Below are positions 34,147 through 42,402 of a DNA stretch of 64,000 nucleotides, piece after piece. The number at the start of each line of letters is the position of its first letter. The stretch's first letter is position 1. Position numbers and translations under genes: made by a program. A model generated the notes under the pieces. The model was not told the origin of the DNA, did no database searches, and was given only the letters and a program-made list of their open reading frames with translations. Source of the stretch: Lachnospiraceae bacterium (GTDB lineage: Bacteria; Bacillota; Clostridia; Lachnospirales; Lachnospiraceae); the NCBI GenBank assembly GCA_022792535.1, contig JAAWBG010000056.1, positions 1 to 64,000 on the forward strand. The letters run 5' to 3'.

Positions 34147-35892
34147 TCACCCCTTCTCCATTATCTCTCGTCTCTCAGACATACAGGAGTTTTCGGAAGA
34201 TACTTTAATGCTGTCAGGCGTAACTGTAAATAAAACTTCTATCCGTTTTCCCGGATAAACATATATCTTCGAGATAAAAGCCTCTACCATATCTTTTGTC
34301 AAATCCTTTCCACTTTTCATCTTTAAAAGCGCTTTTATGGCCGCAAGATATTTTGTCTCCAGTTTTTCCAATGTCTTTTTTTCTTTTTCCCATTCCTGTT
34401 TTTGTTTTTTCAGTTCTTCCAGCTTGTCTTCCTGTTTCATTTTAAAAGATACATACTCTTTCTGAGGGACTTTTCCAATACGATAGTCCATATAAATGCT
34501 GCTTTCTTCTTCATGAAAACGCCTTATATTGCCTTCTGTCCTGTGCAGATTTGCCTCTGTTTTTTTTATTTCCTCTGCTATCTTATCCTTTCCATAGTCC
34601 ACATAGCATTTAGGCTTACTGAGTAAAACTTCAAATTCAACACGAATAAGAGGCAGTAAAATATCCAAAAGCTCACTTTTTGATATGCGGTTTGATTCCG
34701 GGCACACTGTGACTTTTGTTTCCTTTCCATTTAGACAAAAATATCCGTCAAGCCTTGCCTTTTCCCCATCTGCATATTGTTTTACACGACTACTGCGCGT
34801 CATCTTCCTGCCACATACGCCACAGTATAATACACTGTCAAAAATATTTTCTTCTAACGGATAACCCTTTGTATGGTGTTTATGCGACGCTGTCCTTGCT
34901 TTTATCTTCTTACGGACCTCCGCTGCATCCTTGTACAATTTTTCCTCAATCAAAGGTTCATGTGCACCTTCCGTAATCACCCAGTCATCCTCTGGCTTAT
35001 GAATACGGTTTTTCTCGTTCTTTGCGGTAATACTGGTTTTTCCCTGCACTAAGGTTCCAACATAGGTTTCGCTCTTCAAAATTCTCTCTACAGCACCCTT
35101 ATCCCACCCTTTATAAAAGACATCAGCAGCAGAATGGTACACTTCCTTTGTTTTCTTGTACTGATACGGAGGATTAATACGTCTGCGGTTTAATTCATCG
35201 GCAACTGCGGTATAATTTTCTGTTTCCACAAACTTTTCATAAATAAACGTTACAATATCCCGTGTATTTTCGTCCGGCAGCAATACCCGCCGCTTCCCGT
35301 TCCACTCTGCTCTGTATCCATATGGCGGGGGACCGCCTACATAGGAACCTTCTTCTCTCCGCTGTTTTAAATGCAGCTTCGCCTTTTTGGAAAAATCCTT
35401 TGCATACATGTCATTTATAAGATTTTTAATTTCGGAAGCCATCTGCTTATTTTCATTTCCATCTTTTCCAGTATCAAATCCATCTGCAACTGCAATAAAT
35501 CTCACTCCCAAAAAAGGAAATATCTTTTCAATATAGTTGCCCGCTTCCAGATAATTTCTCCCAAACCTTGATAAATCTTTTACAATAACACAATTAATGT
35601 CTCCAAGCCTCACGTCCTGTAACAATCTCAGAAAACCTTCTCTTTCAAAATTGCTTCCCGTTTTCCCCAAATCAGTATAGCATTCCACAATGTCAATCAC
35701 TTCTCCTGTCTTCTGTTCATTGAACTCTTCCACAAATTTTTTTGCTATTTCTATCTGAACCTCCAGAGATTCGTTTTTTCTGACATCCTGGTCGGAAGAG
35801 AGCCTTGCATATATCCCTGCCTTAAATCTTAATTCGCTGCACTTTTCTTCTGTCTGCTGTCCTGATGTTTTTCTTTTGGATATTCTGCCCAT
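34147..35892 (-). CDS. Large serine recombinase 2
   Basis: A protein of about 581 aa with a catalytic domain (YARLSSDQD, GSNFEREGFLRLL, VKDLSRFGRNYLEAGNYIE), a recombinase domain (VERILKSETYVGTLVQGK), a zinc ribbon (LYCGVCGRKMTRSS) and a coiled-coil tail. The start ATG at 35892 follows AAAGGAG and lies just after the stop of recombinase 1; a longer frame to 35946 is only the overlapping tail of that gene. Its leader contains the repeated cassette described at 35909-35994. Confidence 0.93.
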   Translation of the reverse strand: MGRISKRKTSGQQTEEKCSELRFKAGIYARLSSDQDVRKNESLEVQIEIAKKFVEEFNEQKTGEVIDIVECYTDLGKTGSNFEREGFLRLLQDVRLGDINCVIVKDLSRFGRNYLEAGNYIEKIFPFLGVRFIAVADGFDTGKDGNENKQMASEIKNLINDMYAKDFSKKAKLHLKQRREEGSYVGGPPPYGYRAEWNGKRRVLLPDENTRDIVTFIYEKFVETENYTAVADELNRRRINPPYQYKKTKEVYHSAADVFYKGWDKGAVERILKSETYVGTLVQGKTSITAKNEKNRIHKPEDDWVITEGAHEPLIEEKLYKDAAEVRKKIKARTASHKHHTKGYPLEENIFDSVLYCGVCGRKMTRSSRVKQYADGEKARLDGYFCLNGKETKVTVCPESNRISKSELLDILLPLIRVEFEVLLSKPKCYVDYGKDKIAEEIKKTEANLHRTEGNIRRFHEEESSIYMDYRIGKVPQKEYVSFKMKQEDKLEELKKQKQEWEKEKKTLEKLETKYLAAIKALLKMKSGKDLTKDMVEAFISKIYVYPGKRIEVLFTVTPDSIKVSSENSCMSERREIMEKG

Positions 35893-35894
35893 TT

Positions 35895-37643
35895 TTATGC
35901 ACTCCTTTCCTTGTTCTTGTCCTGCCCTTTGGACATAGCGGGACACTCGAAGGGTGTTTCCTTGTTTCTGTCCTGCTCTTTGGACATAGCGGGAGGCCCG
36001 GAAGATAATTTCTCGTTTGTTTCCCGCATGATACGATACTGATTCATATAATAAAATTCAATATCCAGCCTTCGGTCCTCAAATACTGTAATCCTCTTCA
36101 CCATATTGCAAAGAGTATGACGGTCTATCTCCTTTATCTCCGAACAATCCTGCATTGTCTTTAAACGTGCTGCCGACATGACACCATTCTTAAACAGTTC
36201 TTTTATCATATCCTCCTGCTTTTTTTGGGCCTCTTCAAACTCTGCTGCCTTCCGTTTAAATTCCTCATGCAGTCTTTTAAATTCTTCTTTCGTAATAATC
36301 CCCTGTTTTAAATCTTCATACAGACCGGAACAAAGAGAATAGTATTTATCCTGTTCTCCCTTCAGCCTTGCAATCTCAGTGTCATATCGGACAATAGATT
36401 CAAAATCAGCTTCCGTTTCCAAAACCGTTTCAAATATGTTTTTCTCTTCCAAAAAATAATTGGCATAACGTCTGACCAGCTCCGTAACCATCTCTTTCAG
36501 ATGTTCTTCTGGAATACTGTGCCTGCTGCAACCTTCACCCCGGTTTTTCGTGGAGCAGATGTAATAGACTTTCCTGGTATTTTTATAACAATTCACACGC
36601 CTTATCATTTGCTCCCCACAATCCCCGCAGAATAAGATTCCTGTAAACAAACTGTTTTCTTCTGTTACAGGACTTATTCTGCCATCTGCTTTCAACAGAT
36701 TCTGTACCACCTGAAACTGGTCCTCCGATATGAGTGCCTCATGGGTATTTTCTACTTTTATCCACTCCTCCTGCGGCTTATCTATACTTTTTTTCAGCTT
36801 ATAATTGATTTTCTCCCTCTTGCCCTGTACCATATGCCCTAAATAAGTTTCATTTGTCAGTATTCGTTTTATGGTGGAACTGCTCCACTTCGATTTTACC
36901 GCACCGGAAAATCCTCCTTTATAATTAGCGCCTGTAGATTTTTTATATTCTTTCGGAGAAAGAATCCCCAGTTTATTCAGCTTTTCGGCAATGGCTGAAA
37001 CAGCCATGCCTTCCATCTTCCAGGAAAATATTTTTCTGACAACATCCGCTGCATATTCATCCGGTACAAGACGATTTTTATTATTTTCCTCTTTTTTATA
37101 TCCGTATGGAGCAAAGGGCGCAATACATTCTCCTTTTTTTCGCTTTACTTCAAACTGACTTTTTATTTTTGTGGAAATGTCCCTGCAATATGCGTCATTA
37201 ATAAAATTTTTGACAGGAAGAACTATACCACTTTCCGATACATCCGTCTGAAAACTGTCATAATGGTCCGTGAGTGCAATAAAGCGCACAGAAAGAGCCG
37301 GAAAGACTTTCTGTATATACCTTCCGGATTCAATATAATCACGCCCGAACCGGGAAAGGTCTTTCACAATGACGCAATTAACCTTTCCTGCCTCAATATC
37401 ACACATCATTCTTTTAAATTCTGGTCTGTCGAAATTACTGCCTGAAAATCCATCATCCACATAAATATCATAAAGTTCCATATTCTGCTGCTCATGGATA
37501 AAGGCTCTGATCAGCTCTCTCTGATTACCGATACTGTTGCTTTCGGATTTCAGATTACCCTCTCTGTCCGTCACATTTCCCACATCACTGTCATCCCTGG
37601 AAAGACGGAGGTACATAGCTGCTAGAAATTGTCTTTTATTCAT
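35895..37643 (-). CDS. Large serine recombinase 1
   Basis: The 582-aa protein has the catalytic Ser in MYLRLSRDDSD, a VKDLSRFGRDYIESGRYIQ helix, a recombinase domain (WSSSTIKRILTNETYLGHMVQGK), a zinc ribbon (LFCGDCGEQMIRR) and a coiled coil. The C-terminus ends in an unusual tandem repeat CPAMSKGQDKNKE / PPAMSKEQDRNKE, produced by two copies of a 35-bp leader cassette. First gene of the three-recombinase operon; an inverted repeat lies upstream at 37659-37686. Confidence 0.93.
   Translation of the reverse strand: MNKRQFLAAMYLRLSRDDSDVGNVTDREGNLKSESNSIGNQRELIRAFIHEQQNMELYDIYVDDGFSGSNFDRPEFKRMMCDIEAGKVNCVIVKDLSRFGRDYIESGRYIQKVFPALSVRFIALTDHYDSFQTDVSESGIVLPVKNFINDAYCRDISTKIKSQFEVKRKKGECIAPFAPYGYKKEENNKNRLVPDEYAADVVRKIFSWKMEGMAVSAIAEKLNKLGILSPKEYKKSTGANYKGGFSGAVKSKWSSSTIKRILTNETYLGHMVQGKREKINYKLKKSIDKPQEEWIKVENTHEALISEDQFQVVQNLLKADGRISPVTEENSLFTGILFCGDCGEQMIRRVNCYKNTRKVYYICSTKNRGEGCSRHSIPEEHLKEMVTELVRRYANYFLEEKNIFETVLETEADFESIVRYDTEIARLKGEQDKYYSLCSGLYEDLKQGIITKEEFKRLHEEFKRKAAEFEEAQKKQEDMIKELFKNGVMSAARLKTMQDCSEIKEIDRHTLCNMVKRITVFEDRRLDIEFYYMNQYRIMRETNEKLSSGPPAMSKEQDRNKETPFECPAMSKGQDKNKERSA
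35909..35994 (-). repeat. Duplicated leader/ribosome-site cassette
   Basis: Two copies of a 35-bp sequence (35909-35943 and 35960-35994), minus strand form TCCCGCTATGTCCAAAGRGC then AGGACA and AAGGAA. The second copy leads straight into the ribosome site of recombinase 2. A related copy is at 62151-62187. Confidence 0.75.
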
Positions 37644-37658
37644 TCTATCACTCCTGAC

Positions 37659-37686
37659 TTATGGTTTAAGTAGCAGGTAACCATAA
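37659..37686. promoter_or_regulatory. Inverted repeat upstream of the recombinase operon
   Basis: TTATGGTT (37659-37666) and AACCATAA (37679-37686) with a 12-bp spacer, 15-43 bp upstream of recombinase 1. It may be an operator. Confidence 0.5.
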
Positions 37687-37763
37687 ATCAAAAGCAACCA
37701 CTGATATGTCCTGATTTAAGGCTAACATAACTTTTCGATTCTTTCAAGACCTTTTGATTCTTT

Positions 37764-38036
37764 TTAAATATGAATTTCCGCCAAATGTCTGATATACTCT
37801 TTCATTTTATCATCTATCGTCGGCCCTTCTTTCTGAAATCTGACTTTTACCACATAATCACCGATACGATGTACAAAAAGATTATTTGTCTGTTCCGCAA
37901 AAAGAGCCAACTTTTTTTCAACTGGAAGTTTTGTATCAATTTTGACATCTCTGATATCTGTCAGTGTATTAATATCTACTGTACGGACATCCACGGATTC
38001 CATCTCGTCCAGTACTTCATCTGTTATACCAAACAT
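37764..38036 (-). CDS. Small ICE protein, DUF6870-like
   Basis: A 90-aa protein, MFGITDEVLDEMESVDVRT..., with the pattern MESVDVRTVDxNxLxDIRDVKIDT seen in a small family common in clostridial ICEs that I associate with DUF6870 (recalled, not checked). Cytosolic, no motif of known function. AGGAGG precedes the ATG. It lies just upstream of the recombinase operon and may modulate excision; this is only a positional guess. Confidence 0.6.
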   Translation of the reverse strand: MFGITDEVLDEMESVDVRTVDINTLTDIRDVKIDTKLPVEKKLALFAEQTNNLFVHRIGDYVVKVRFQKEGPTIDDKMKEYIRHLAEIHI

Positions 38037-38139
38037 TTACAATCTTCCTCCTGTACCATTCCTTATAATATTTATTCTTCCATCAGATTGTCCTATGACA
38101 TACAGCCTGTGTATGGAAAAAGCAGGCTAACCATTTCCG

Positions 38140-38229
38140 TTTCCTATAAGATTAAGAAAGAATCCTGCAAAGCAGAATTCTCCGCCTGCGGCAGGTCGCT
38201 TCTGCGATGTCATCCCGTTCCTCCGCAGT
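38140..38229 (-). repeat. GC-rich modular hairpin repeat, copy 2
   Basis: Read on the minus strand it contains GCGACCTGCCGCAGGCGGAG, then a CTGC..GCAG hairpin and GGATTCTTTCTT, ending with CTTATAGGAAA. The core matches the repeat at 4187-4267 with similar spacing but the CTTATAGGAAA motif on the other side. Confidence 0.6.
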
Positions 38230-38249
38230 GCGATAATTATTTTCTCATT

Positions 38250-38615
38250 TTAATTATATTTATCAAAAACTCCCACCTGCACCTGGACTCCTGTGGTAAT
38301 CCTTTCAAGAGTATTTTCATCCACTCTTCCCATATATTCTATGATACAGTCATGGTACAGAGCTGTTACCTGTTCGCACAAGGCTATGCTGTGCTGTTCC
38401 AAACCATCTGCTTTACAGGATGATACAAAAACATGAGTAGGAAGGTTCTGCTTTTTATAAATTTTCGTGGACAATGGCACAATTGTAATCACAGTACTGT
38501 ATCTATTTGCCCGATTGTTACTGACTACCACTGCCGGACGCATACCGCCCTGCATATTTCCCTGATATTGTACTCCCAGGTCTACATACAATATGTCACC
38601 TCTTCGTATCTTCAT
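38250..38615 (-). CDS. MazF/PemK-type endoribonuclease toxin
   Basis: The 121-aa protein, MKIRRGDILYVDLG..., has the PemK/MazF plan: RRGDILYVDLG strand, MRPAVVVSNNRANRYSTVITIVPLS with the active-site Arg/Ser/Thr, and a C-terminal dimer helix. It would cleave mRNA. The ATG at 38615 lies within the 3' end of the upstream gene (20-bp overlap), so translation is coupled. There is no typical MazE antitoxin; the neighbour is resolvase-like. Confidence 0.88.
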   Translation of the reverse strand: MKIRRGDILYVDLGVQYQGNMQGGMRPAVVVSNNRANRYSTVITIVPLSTKIYKKQNLPTHVFVSSCKADGLEQHSIALCEQVTALYHDCIIEYMGRVDENTLERITTGVQVQVGVFDKYN

Positions 38616-39042
38616 CCGCAGTCTTCTCCTCTTTCCACACAGGTCTTTTCTCACCAGCCGAACGCCCCATTTCTTCATATATATAATAGCGCATGGTAGA
38701 AATTTCAAAAAAGCCTACACCAATACCTGCTGTGTCTCGCATAAATTCTTCTAAATCTGATTTATCATCTGTTATATCTGTCAATTCTTTTACAACAATT
38801 GTGTCATACTTTCCGGTGAGCAGCAGAACAATCAACATATTCACTGCCTCTCTGTCAATATCTCTGCCTGGCCCTTTATGAATAATACATTCCTTCATCA
38901 AAGAAATTCCTGCCATACTGCATATCTGCCGATTCTCCTGAATCATCTTACGAATATTGATTTCTGATTTGTTGGAATTCATAAACATAACTGCCGGATG
39001 GCAGGATAAATTGATATTATAACTTTTCACATTACTGCACAT
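38596..39042 (-). CDS. Degenerate resolvase-fold protein upstream of MazF
   Basis: A protein of about 148 aa resembling the N-terminal domain of serine recombinases (KYDTIVVKELTDITDDKSDLEEFMRDTAGIGVGFFEISTM corresponds to the VVKxLSRxxRDxxD...GV segment). The nucleophile Ser and the catalytic Arg pair are missing, so it is not an active recombinase. The ATG at 39042 follows AAAGGAC; an upstream ATG at 39066 is less well placed. It overlaps the MazF gene and occupies the antitoxin position. Confidence 0.65.
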   Translation of the reverse strand: MCSNVKSYNINLSCHPAVMFMNSNKSEINIRKMIQENRQICSMAGISLMKECIIHKGPGRDIDREAVNMLIVLLLTGKYDTIVVKELTDITDDKSDLEEFMRDTAGIGVGFFEISTMRYYIYEEMGRSAGEKRPVWKEEKTADEDTKR

Positions 39043-39103
39043 GATAATCACTTGTCCTTTCTTCATTTATGTTCACTGCAACAAAGAGAAGTTTTTGCCG
39101 GCA

Positions 39104-39202
39104 TTATCCTCTCATACAGAAAAGCCTTGTCTGCTGTTATCTGATAACTGCAAGGCCTGCCTGTATCAGAGGATAACGTGGCGTTTCCGCCACATTACCT
39201 CT
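39104..39202 (-). promoter_or_regulatory. Mutually exclusive hairpins, leader switch candidate
   Basis: AGAGGATAA at 39168-39176 can pair with TTATCCTCT (39104-39112) in a long hairpin that continues with GCCTTG/CAAGGC and GTTATC/GATAAC, or with TTACCTCT-containing 39194-39202 in a hairpin capped by GTGGCG-GAAA-CGCCAC. On the minus strand the cap is a GNRA tetraloop, which suggests minus-strand RNA. Confidence 0.6.
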
Positions 39203-39716
39203 CTGTTCAATCTAAAAAGTTCTCACTTGTCCCCGAACCGGGTAACATACACTGGGACGTCTGCCATCCCTCGCTGCATTTCCATCATGCCCAACCAGAC
39301 GGAATCTACAGGCAGCCACTCCCGGAAAATGCTTTCTGCTGAAATTCCGGCGCTGTTTTATCTCATTATCTCTGATTGCCAAATCAGTAGGCACAACCCT
39401 CTGCTCTTTACCTTCACAGACACATATTGATTAGACTACATAAACAATATGAGGTAAGTCACAGCACGAAACGGGGTTCTGCCACCCTCTATCCCTATAA
39501 ATACAAAACAGATAAAAGGCGAAAATAAAATCAGGTGTATGCGTGTCCTATTTAATTGTAAATTCTCATGGTTCTTTCAAACCTGTAATTATAATAACTG
39601 AAAAGGAATCCTTTTCAGAGTGCCGGAATCCGCTATTTATAGCTGATATATGCCACCCGGACAATCGGGATAAGACCGTATAACACTACTTCTGCCCACT
39701 TAGCAGCTTGTACGAT

Positions 39717-39843
39717 TAAGCAGGGGAAAGTTTTTCTCCACTACTCGTCGAGCACCTCACATGCCGCATCAGCGATAAATTTCCATCTACGGGCTTGTAC
39801 ATAAAAAAACAGACTTCAGATAAATCTGAAATCTGTTTTTTAT
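39717..39843. repeat. Paired ICE intergenic element, copy 1, with terminator hairpin
   Basis: Shares with 41641-41770 the order GCAGG..AAAG, GAGCxCxCATATGC-like, (C/T)ATCAGCG(A/G)TAAA, CGGGC(T/C)TGT, then a hairpin AACAGA-TTCAGAT-like stem (39803-39842). The hairpin has T-tracts on both strands and follows the stop of the 39924 gene. Confidence 0.6.
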
Positions 39844-39923
39844 CACCTCTGTCATTCACAGATTGCTTTCTTACGCATATTTTCTATGTTTCATTTCTCT
39901 TTTCAGAATGATGCCTGGCAAAA

Positions 39924-40367
39924 TTATTTATCATTTTCCCCAAATTTTTCCTTTGTTGAACATTCATGAAACAGCGACCATGCATATTGGAATCCCAGTT
40001 TAAATAAAAGTTCATCATTTTTTGAACAATAATATAGGAAGTAATCCTCCAGCCTGCGATAATCCTCTATATTAAGCTCTCTTTTTAACCATTCAATGTC
40101 AAAATCATTATGCATCAATACCTGGTTATATTCCCAACTGTTTATAAAACGTTTATAAATTTCATGTATTCTGTTATTTTCATCCCTCACATTTGGAAAA
40201 GTTGCTTCCTGCTCTGATTCATGTCCCCCTATTCTGATTAAAACTTTGCTTCCGTCAGATATTTTTATTTGAAATAAACCCTTTTTTACCCGTTCCATCT
40301 CAACTACAGGAAGCTCTGCTTTTTCAAGTTCTTCCAAAAGTGTAACTGCAAACTTTTCTACATCCAT
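39924..40367 (-). CDS. Hypothetical ICE protein
   Basis: A 147-aa acidic, helical protein (MDVEKFAVTLLEELEKAELP...), unrecognised. No signal or membrane segment. The ATG at 40367 follows GGAAGGG; a GTG three codons upstream is less likely. Monocistronic, with a terminator hairpin downstream at 39803-39842. A divergent XRE regulator starts 190 bp away. Confidence 0.7.
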   Translation of the reverse strand: MDVEKFAVTLLEELEKAELPVVEMERVKKGLFQIKISDGSKVLIRIGGHESEQEATFPNVRDENNRIHEIYKRFINSWEYNQVLMHNDFDIEWLKRELNIEDYRRLEDYFLYYCSKNDELLFKLGFQYAWSLFHECSTKEKFGENDK

Positions 40368-40554
40368 ATGTGCCACCCTTCCTTTTTTATGCTTGTTTGA
40401 GGTATTATCTTTTTCCTATATCCTGTCTAAAACAATCTAACCTGTTTTCATTCCCCCTTTTTATAGTATAACTAATTAAACATAACTTTCTATCAATAAT
40501 ATATTATAACTGATATTTCAAATTTGAAAAGTCTATAATAGATAATCATAGGGG

Positions 40555-40785
40555 GTGCCTACATTGAATGAACGTGGTTCCATAGAAATCCATTTAGATA
40601 AATTACTGGAAAATGCTGGACTAAGTAAAAACAAATTCTGCCAACGTGCTGAATTACAGCGCTCCCAGTTAAATGGATATTTAAACAACACAATCACAAG
40701 ATTAGATACCGATGTATTGATACGAATTTGTGATACGCTGAATTGTTCTATCTCTGATTTACTTGAGTATAAACCAAAGCAATGA
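40555..40785 (+). CDS. Small XRE-family regulator
   Basis: A 76-aa (or 73-aa from TTG at 40564) Cro/CI-type HTH: LDKLLENAGLSKNKFCQRAELQRSQLNGYLNN, followed by the typical DTLNCSISDLLEYKP end of YozG-like proteins. GTG at 40555 overlaps the AGGGGG ribosome site, which favours the TTG. It probably represses a nearby ICE promoter. Confidence 0.85.
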   Translation: MPTLNERGSIEIHLDKLLENAGLSKNKFCQRAELQRSQLNGYLNNTITRLDTDVLIRICDTLNCSISDLLEYKPKQ

Positions 40786-40995
40786 AAGCAATTCTTTCTT
40801 AAAAAATTGGATTGCCTTTTTCAAATGCAATTCCCTGTAACTGATATATCATTCTATCTAAACATACGTTTCATTTATTAGACGTTTTCTTTTTGAAAAT
40901 AACAATAGGAAAATAATCGGAAATCTAATATTGAGTAGCAATAGGAAAATAAAAATTTAGCATCTCTGTTTCAAACATCCGCTCTGATACTATAT

Positions 40996-41328
40996 TTATC
41001 CCAGTTTCTCCAACCCATCTGACATTTCCTGTAACATATGTAGCAGATACTCTTTCTGCTTATCATCCTTTCCCTCCAAAATGCACCTGATGCGCTCTTC
41101 ATCTGGTATTCCGTTCTTCTGGTCATAGAGCAAAAACGGTAATGATACACAAAGAGCTTCTGTTAATCTTAAAAAATTCTCCAGAGACATTGTTTTCTTT
41201 CCACTTTCTACTCGTTTTATAGAATCTAAAGATAACTCTGCCCGTTCTGCCAGTTCCATCTGCGTCAGGTTTTCTTTTTTTCGGTATAATTTCACATTAT
41301 CCGCAATAATATATTTTGTGTCTTCCAA
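40996..41328 (-). CDS. XRE-family regulator
   Basis: The 110-aa protein has an HTH at about 10-65 (LYRKKENLTQMELAERAELSLDSIKRVESG) and a short C-terminal dimerisation tail. The start is TTG with GGAGG at good spacing. A hairpin with T-tract (41424-41472) precedes it on the minus strand and could attenuate it. Confidence 0.88.
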   Translation of the reverse strand: MEDTKYIIADNVKLYRKKENLTQMELAERAELSLDSIKRVESGKKTMSLENFLRLTEALCVSLPFLLYDQKNGIPDEERIRCILEGKDDKQKEYLLHMLQEMSDGLEKLG

Positions 41329-41423
41329 ATAATCTGAACCTCCATCTTGCTTTAAATAAAATGGTTACCGGATGGACTTCTGCAAAATATACGAGATACA
41401 TCCAAAATTCGACAAATATAAAA

Positions 41424-41472
41424 AAAAGAATGCACCCTGTCACCATAACTTTTGACGTTGTGCATTCTTTCT
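41424..41472 (-). terminator. Minus-strand terminator upstream of the XRE gene
   Basis: AGAATGCAC ... GTGCATTCT with inner GTCA/TGAC pairing, followed on the minus strand by an eight-T tract. Confidence 0.7.
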
Positions 41473-41640
41473 ATGTATATTTTAATAAATATTTTGATTC
41501 CTGATACGCAAAAATGGACTATGCCATTCTTTATTTTTTCTTCTATTTCTACTCCCGTCCGTCCCTTATGTTAATTTTATCATACGGACTATATCTATCA
41601 AAACCATATATTACCATTGCCTTTCTTTTTCCTTATTTTC

Positions 41641-41770
41641 TGTAATCGAGCAGGAAAGATTTTCTTCCTGCCGCCTCAAAGCTCATATGCTGTATCAGCG
41701 GTAAACTTCTTTATGCGGGCCTGTGCACAAAACAAAGCACAGAAAATAAAATTCATCTTCTGTGCTTTAT
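41641..41770. repeat. Paired ICE intergenic element, copy 2, with hairpin
   Basis: It has the same module order as 39717-39843 and ends in a perfect 11-bp hairpin AAAGCACAGAA/TTCTGTGCTTT (41734-41768). On the minus strand a 26-codon frame runs through it; the first copy preserves part of that protein reading (QARxxKFxADxA) but with no good start, so it may be a gene remnant. Confidence 0.6.
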
Positions 41771-42060
41771 CTATGCTTAACTCTCTTCCGGACACTTATT
41801 TTGCTTTTCTATCATTCCGCATTTAAGTGCTTTTCGTTCAGTACAAGTTTCTCTTCACTCAGTTTATCGTTACAAAAACTCCAACTTTGGAACCTCTCAA
41901 CAAATACATATATTACCTTAATCATAAAAGAAAATCAATAAAAAGTATTCCACTAAATACGATAAAATCAGACAAACTGCAAAATATCGAAACTTACCTG
42001 ACATCAAATATCATTCTTAAAATCTCAGAGCAGTCCCTTTGGCATCTGATATGTTTTCTG

Positions 42061-42402
42061 TCATTCATATTGTTTAATGTTTTCTCCGCTGATATGATAA
42101 ATATCATCAAAAGCTATTTTCGTATTTACAACCTGGAGCAGTCTGGCAGATTTGTCAATCCTGGATACCATGCCGGTTACTTTCAGGTACTCATTTTTAT
42201 GAAAATATGTGACCGATATGATATCATTGATTCTCACCTGAAGAAGGCTGCGGTTCAGTTCCTCCTGATATTCTTCTGACAGTTCTGCCTTTGGGACGAC
42301 GATTTTTTCCTTCTTTCGCAGAGCCTCCGGATAGCCTTTTAAGGCGGCAAAGGGCATAAACTGTTTTGCACGTTCTTCCCGGTTCATTTTAGTTCGTACC
42401 AC
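42061..42402 (-). CDS. YolD-like protein
   Basis: A protein of about 113 aa with the YolD pattern (RAKQFMPFAALKGYPEALRKKE ... ISVTYFHKNEYLKVTGMVSRID ... IAFDDIYHI). YolD proteins accompany Y-family polymerases in Firmicutes and may be UmuD-like partners. A GTG at 42402 with GGAGGAC upstream overlaps the end of the polymerase gene; ATG at 42387 is the alternative. Confidence 0.85.
   Translation of the reverse strand: MVRTKMNREERAKQFMPFAALKGYPEALRKKEKIVVPKAELSEEYQEELNRSLLQVRINDIISVTYFHKNEYLKVTGMVSRIDKSARLLQVVNTKIAFDDIYHISGENIKQYE

Larger units (their letters stand above)
39066..39923. other. Gene-poor, highly structured ICE region
   Basis: 860 bp without a convincing gene. It includes a 73-nt near-cruciform hairpin (39104-39176), an overlapping alternative hairpin (39168-39202) and a palindromic terminator (39803-39842). 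It may be the leader of the resolvase-like/mazF operon or a large ncRNA. A 60-codon minus frame at 39212-39394 is not supported. Confidence 0.6.
41329..42060. other. Gene-poor ICE region
   Basis: No gene seen. Contains a minus-strand terminator hairpin at 41424-41472 and the second copy of a paired intergenic element (41641-41770). Confidence 0.5.

Noticed and set aside
35893..35946. N-terminal extension of recombinase 2
   Set aside because: It is the overlapping leader cassette and the tail of recombinase 1; the real ribosome site is next to the ATG at 35892.
39212..39394. 60-codon minus frame in the structured ICE region
   Set aside because: No ribosome site; the region is better explained by structured non-coding sequence, though a leader peptide cannot be excluded.
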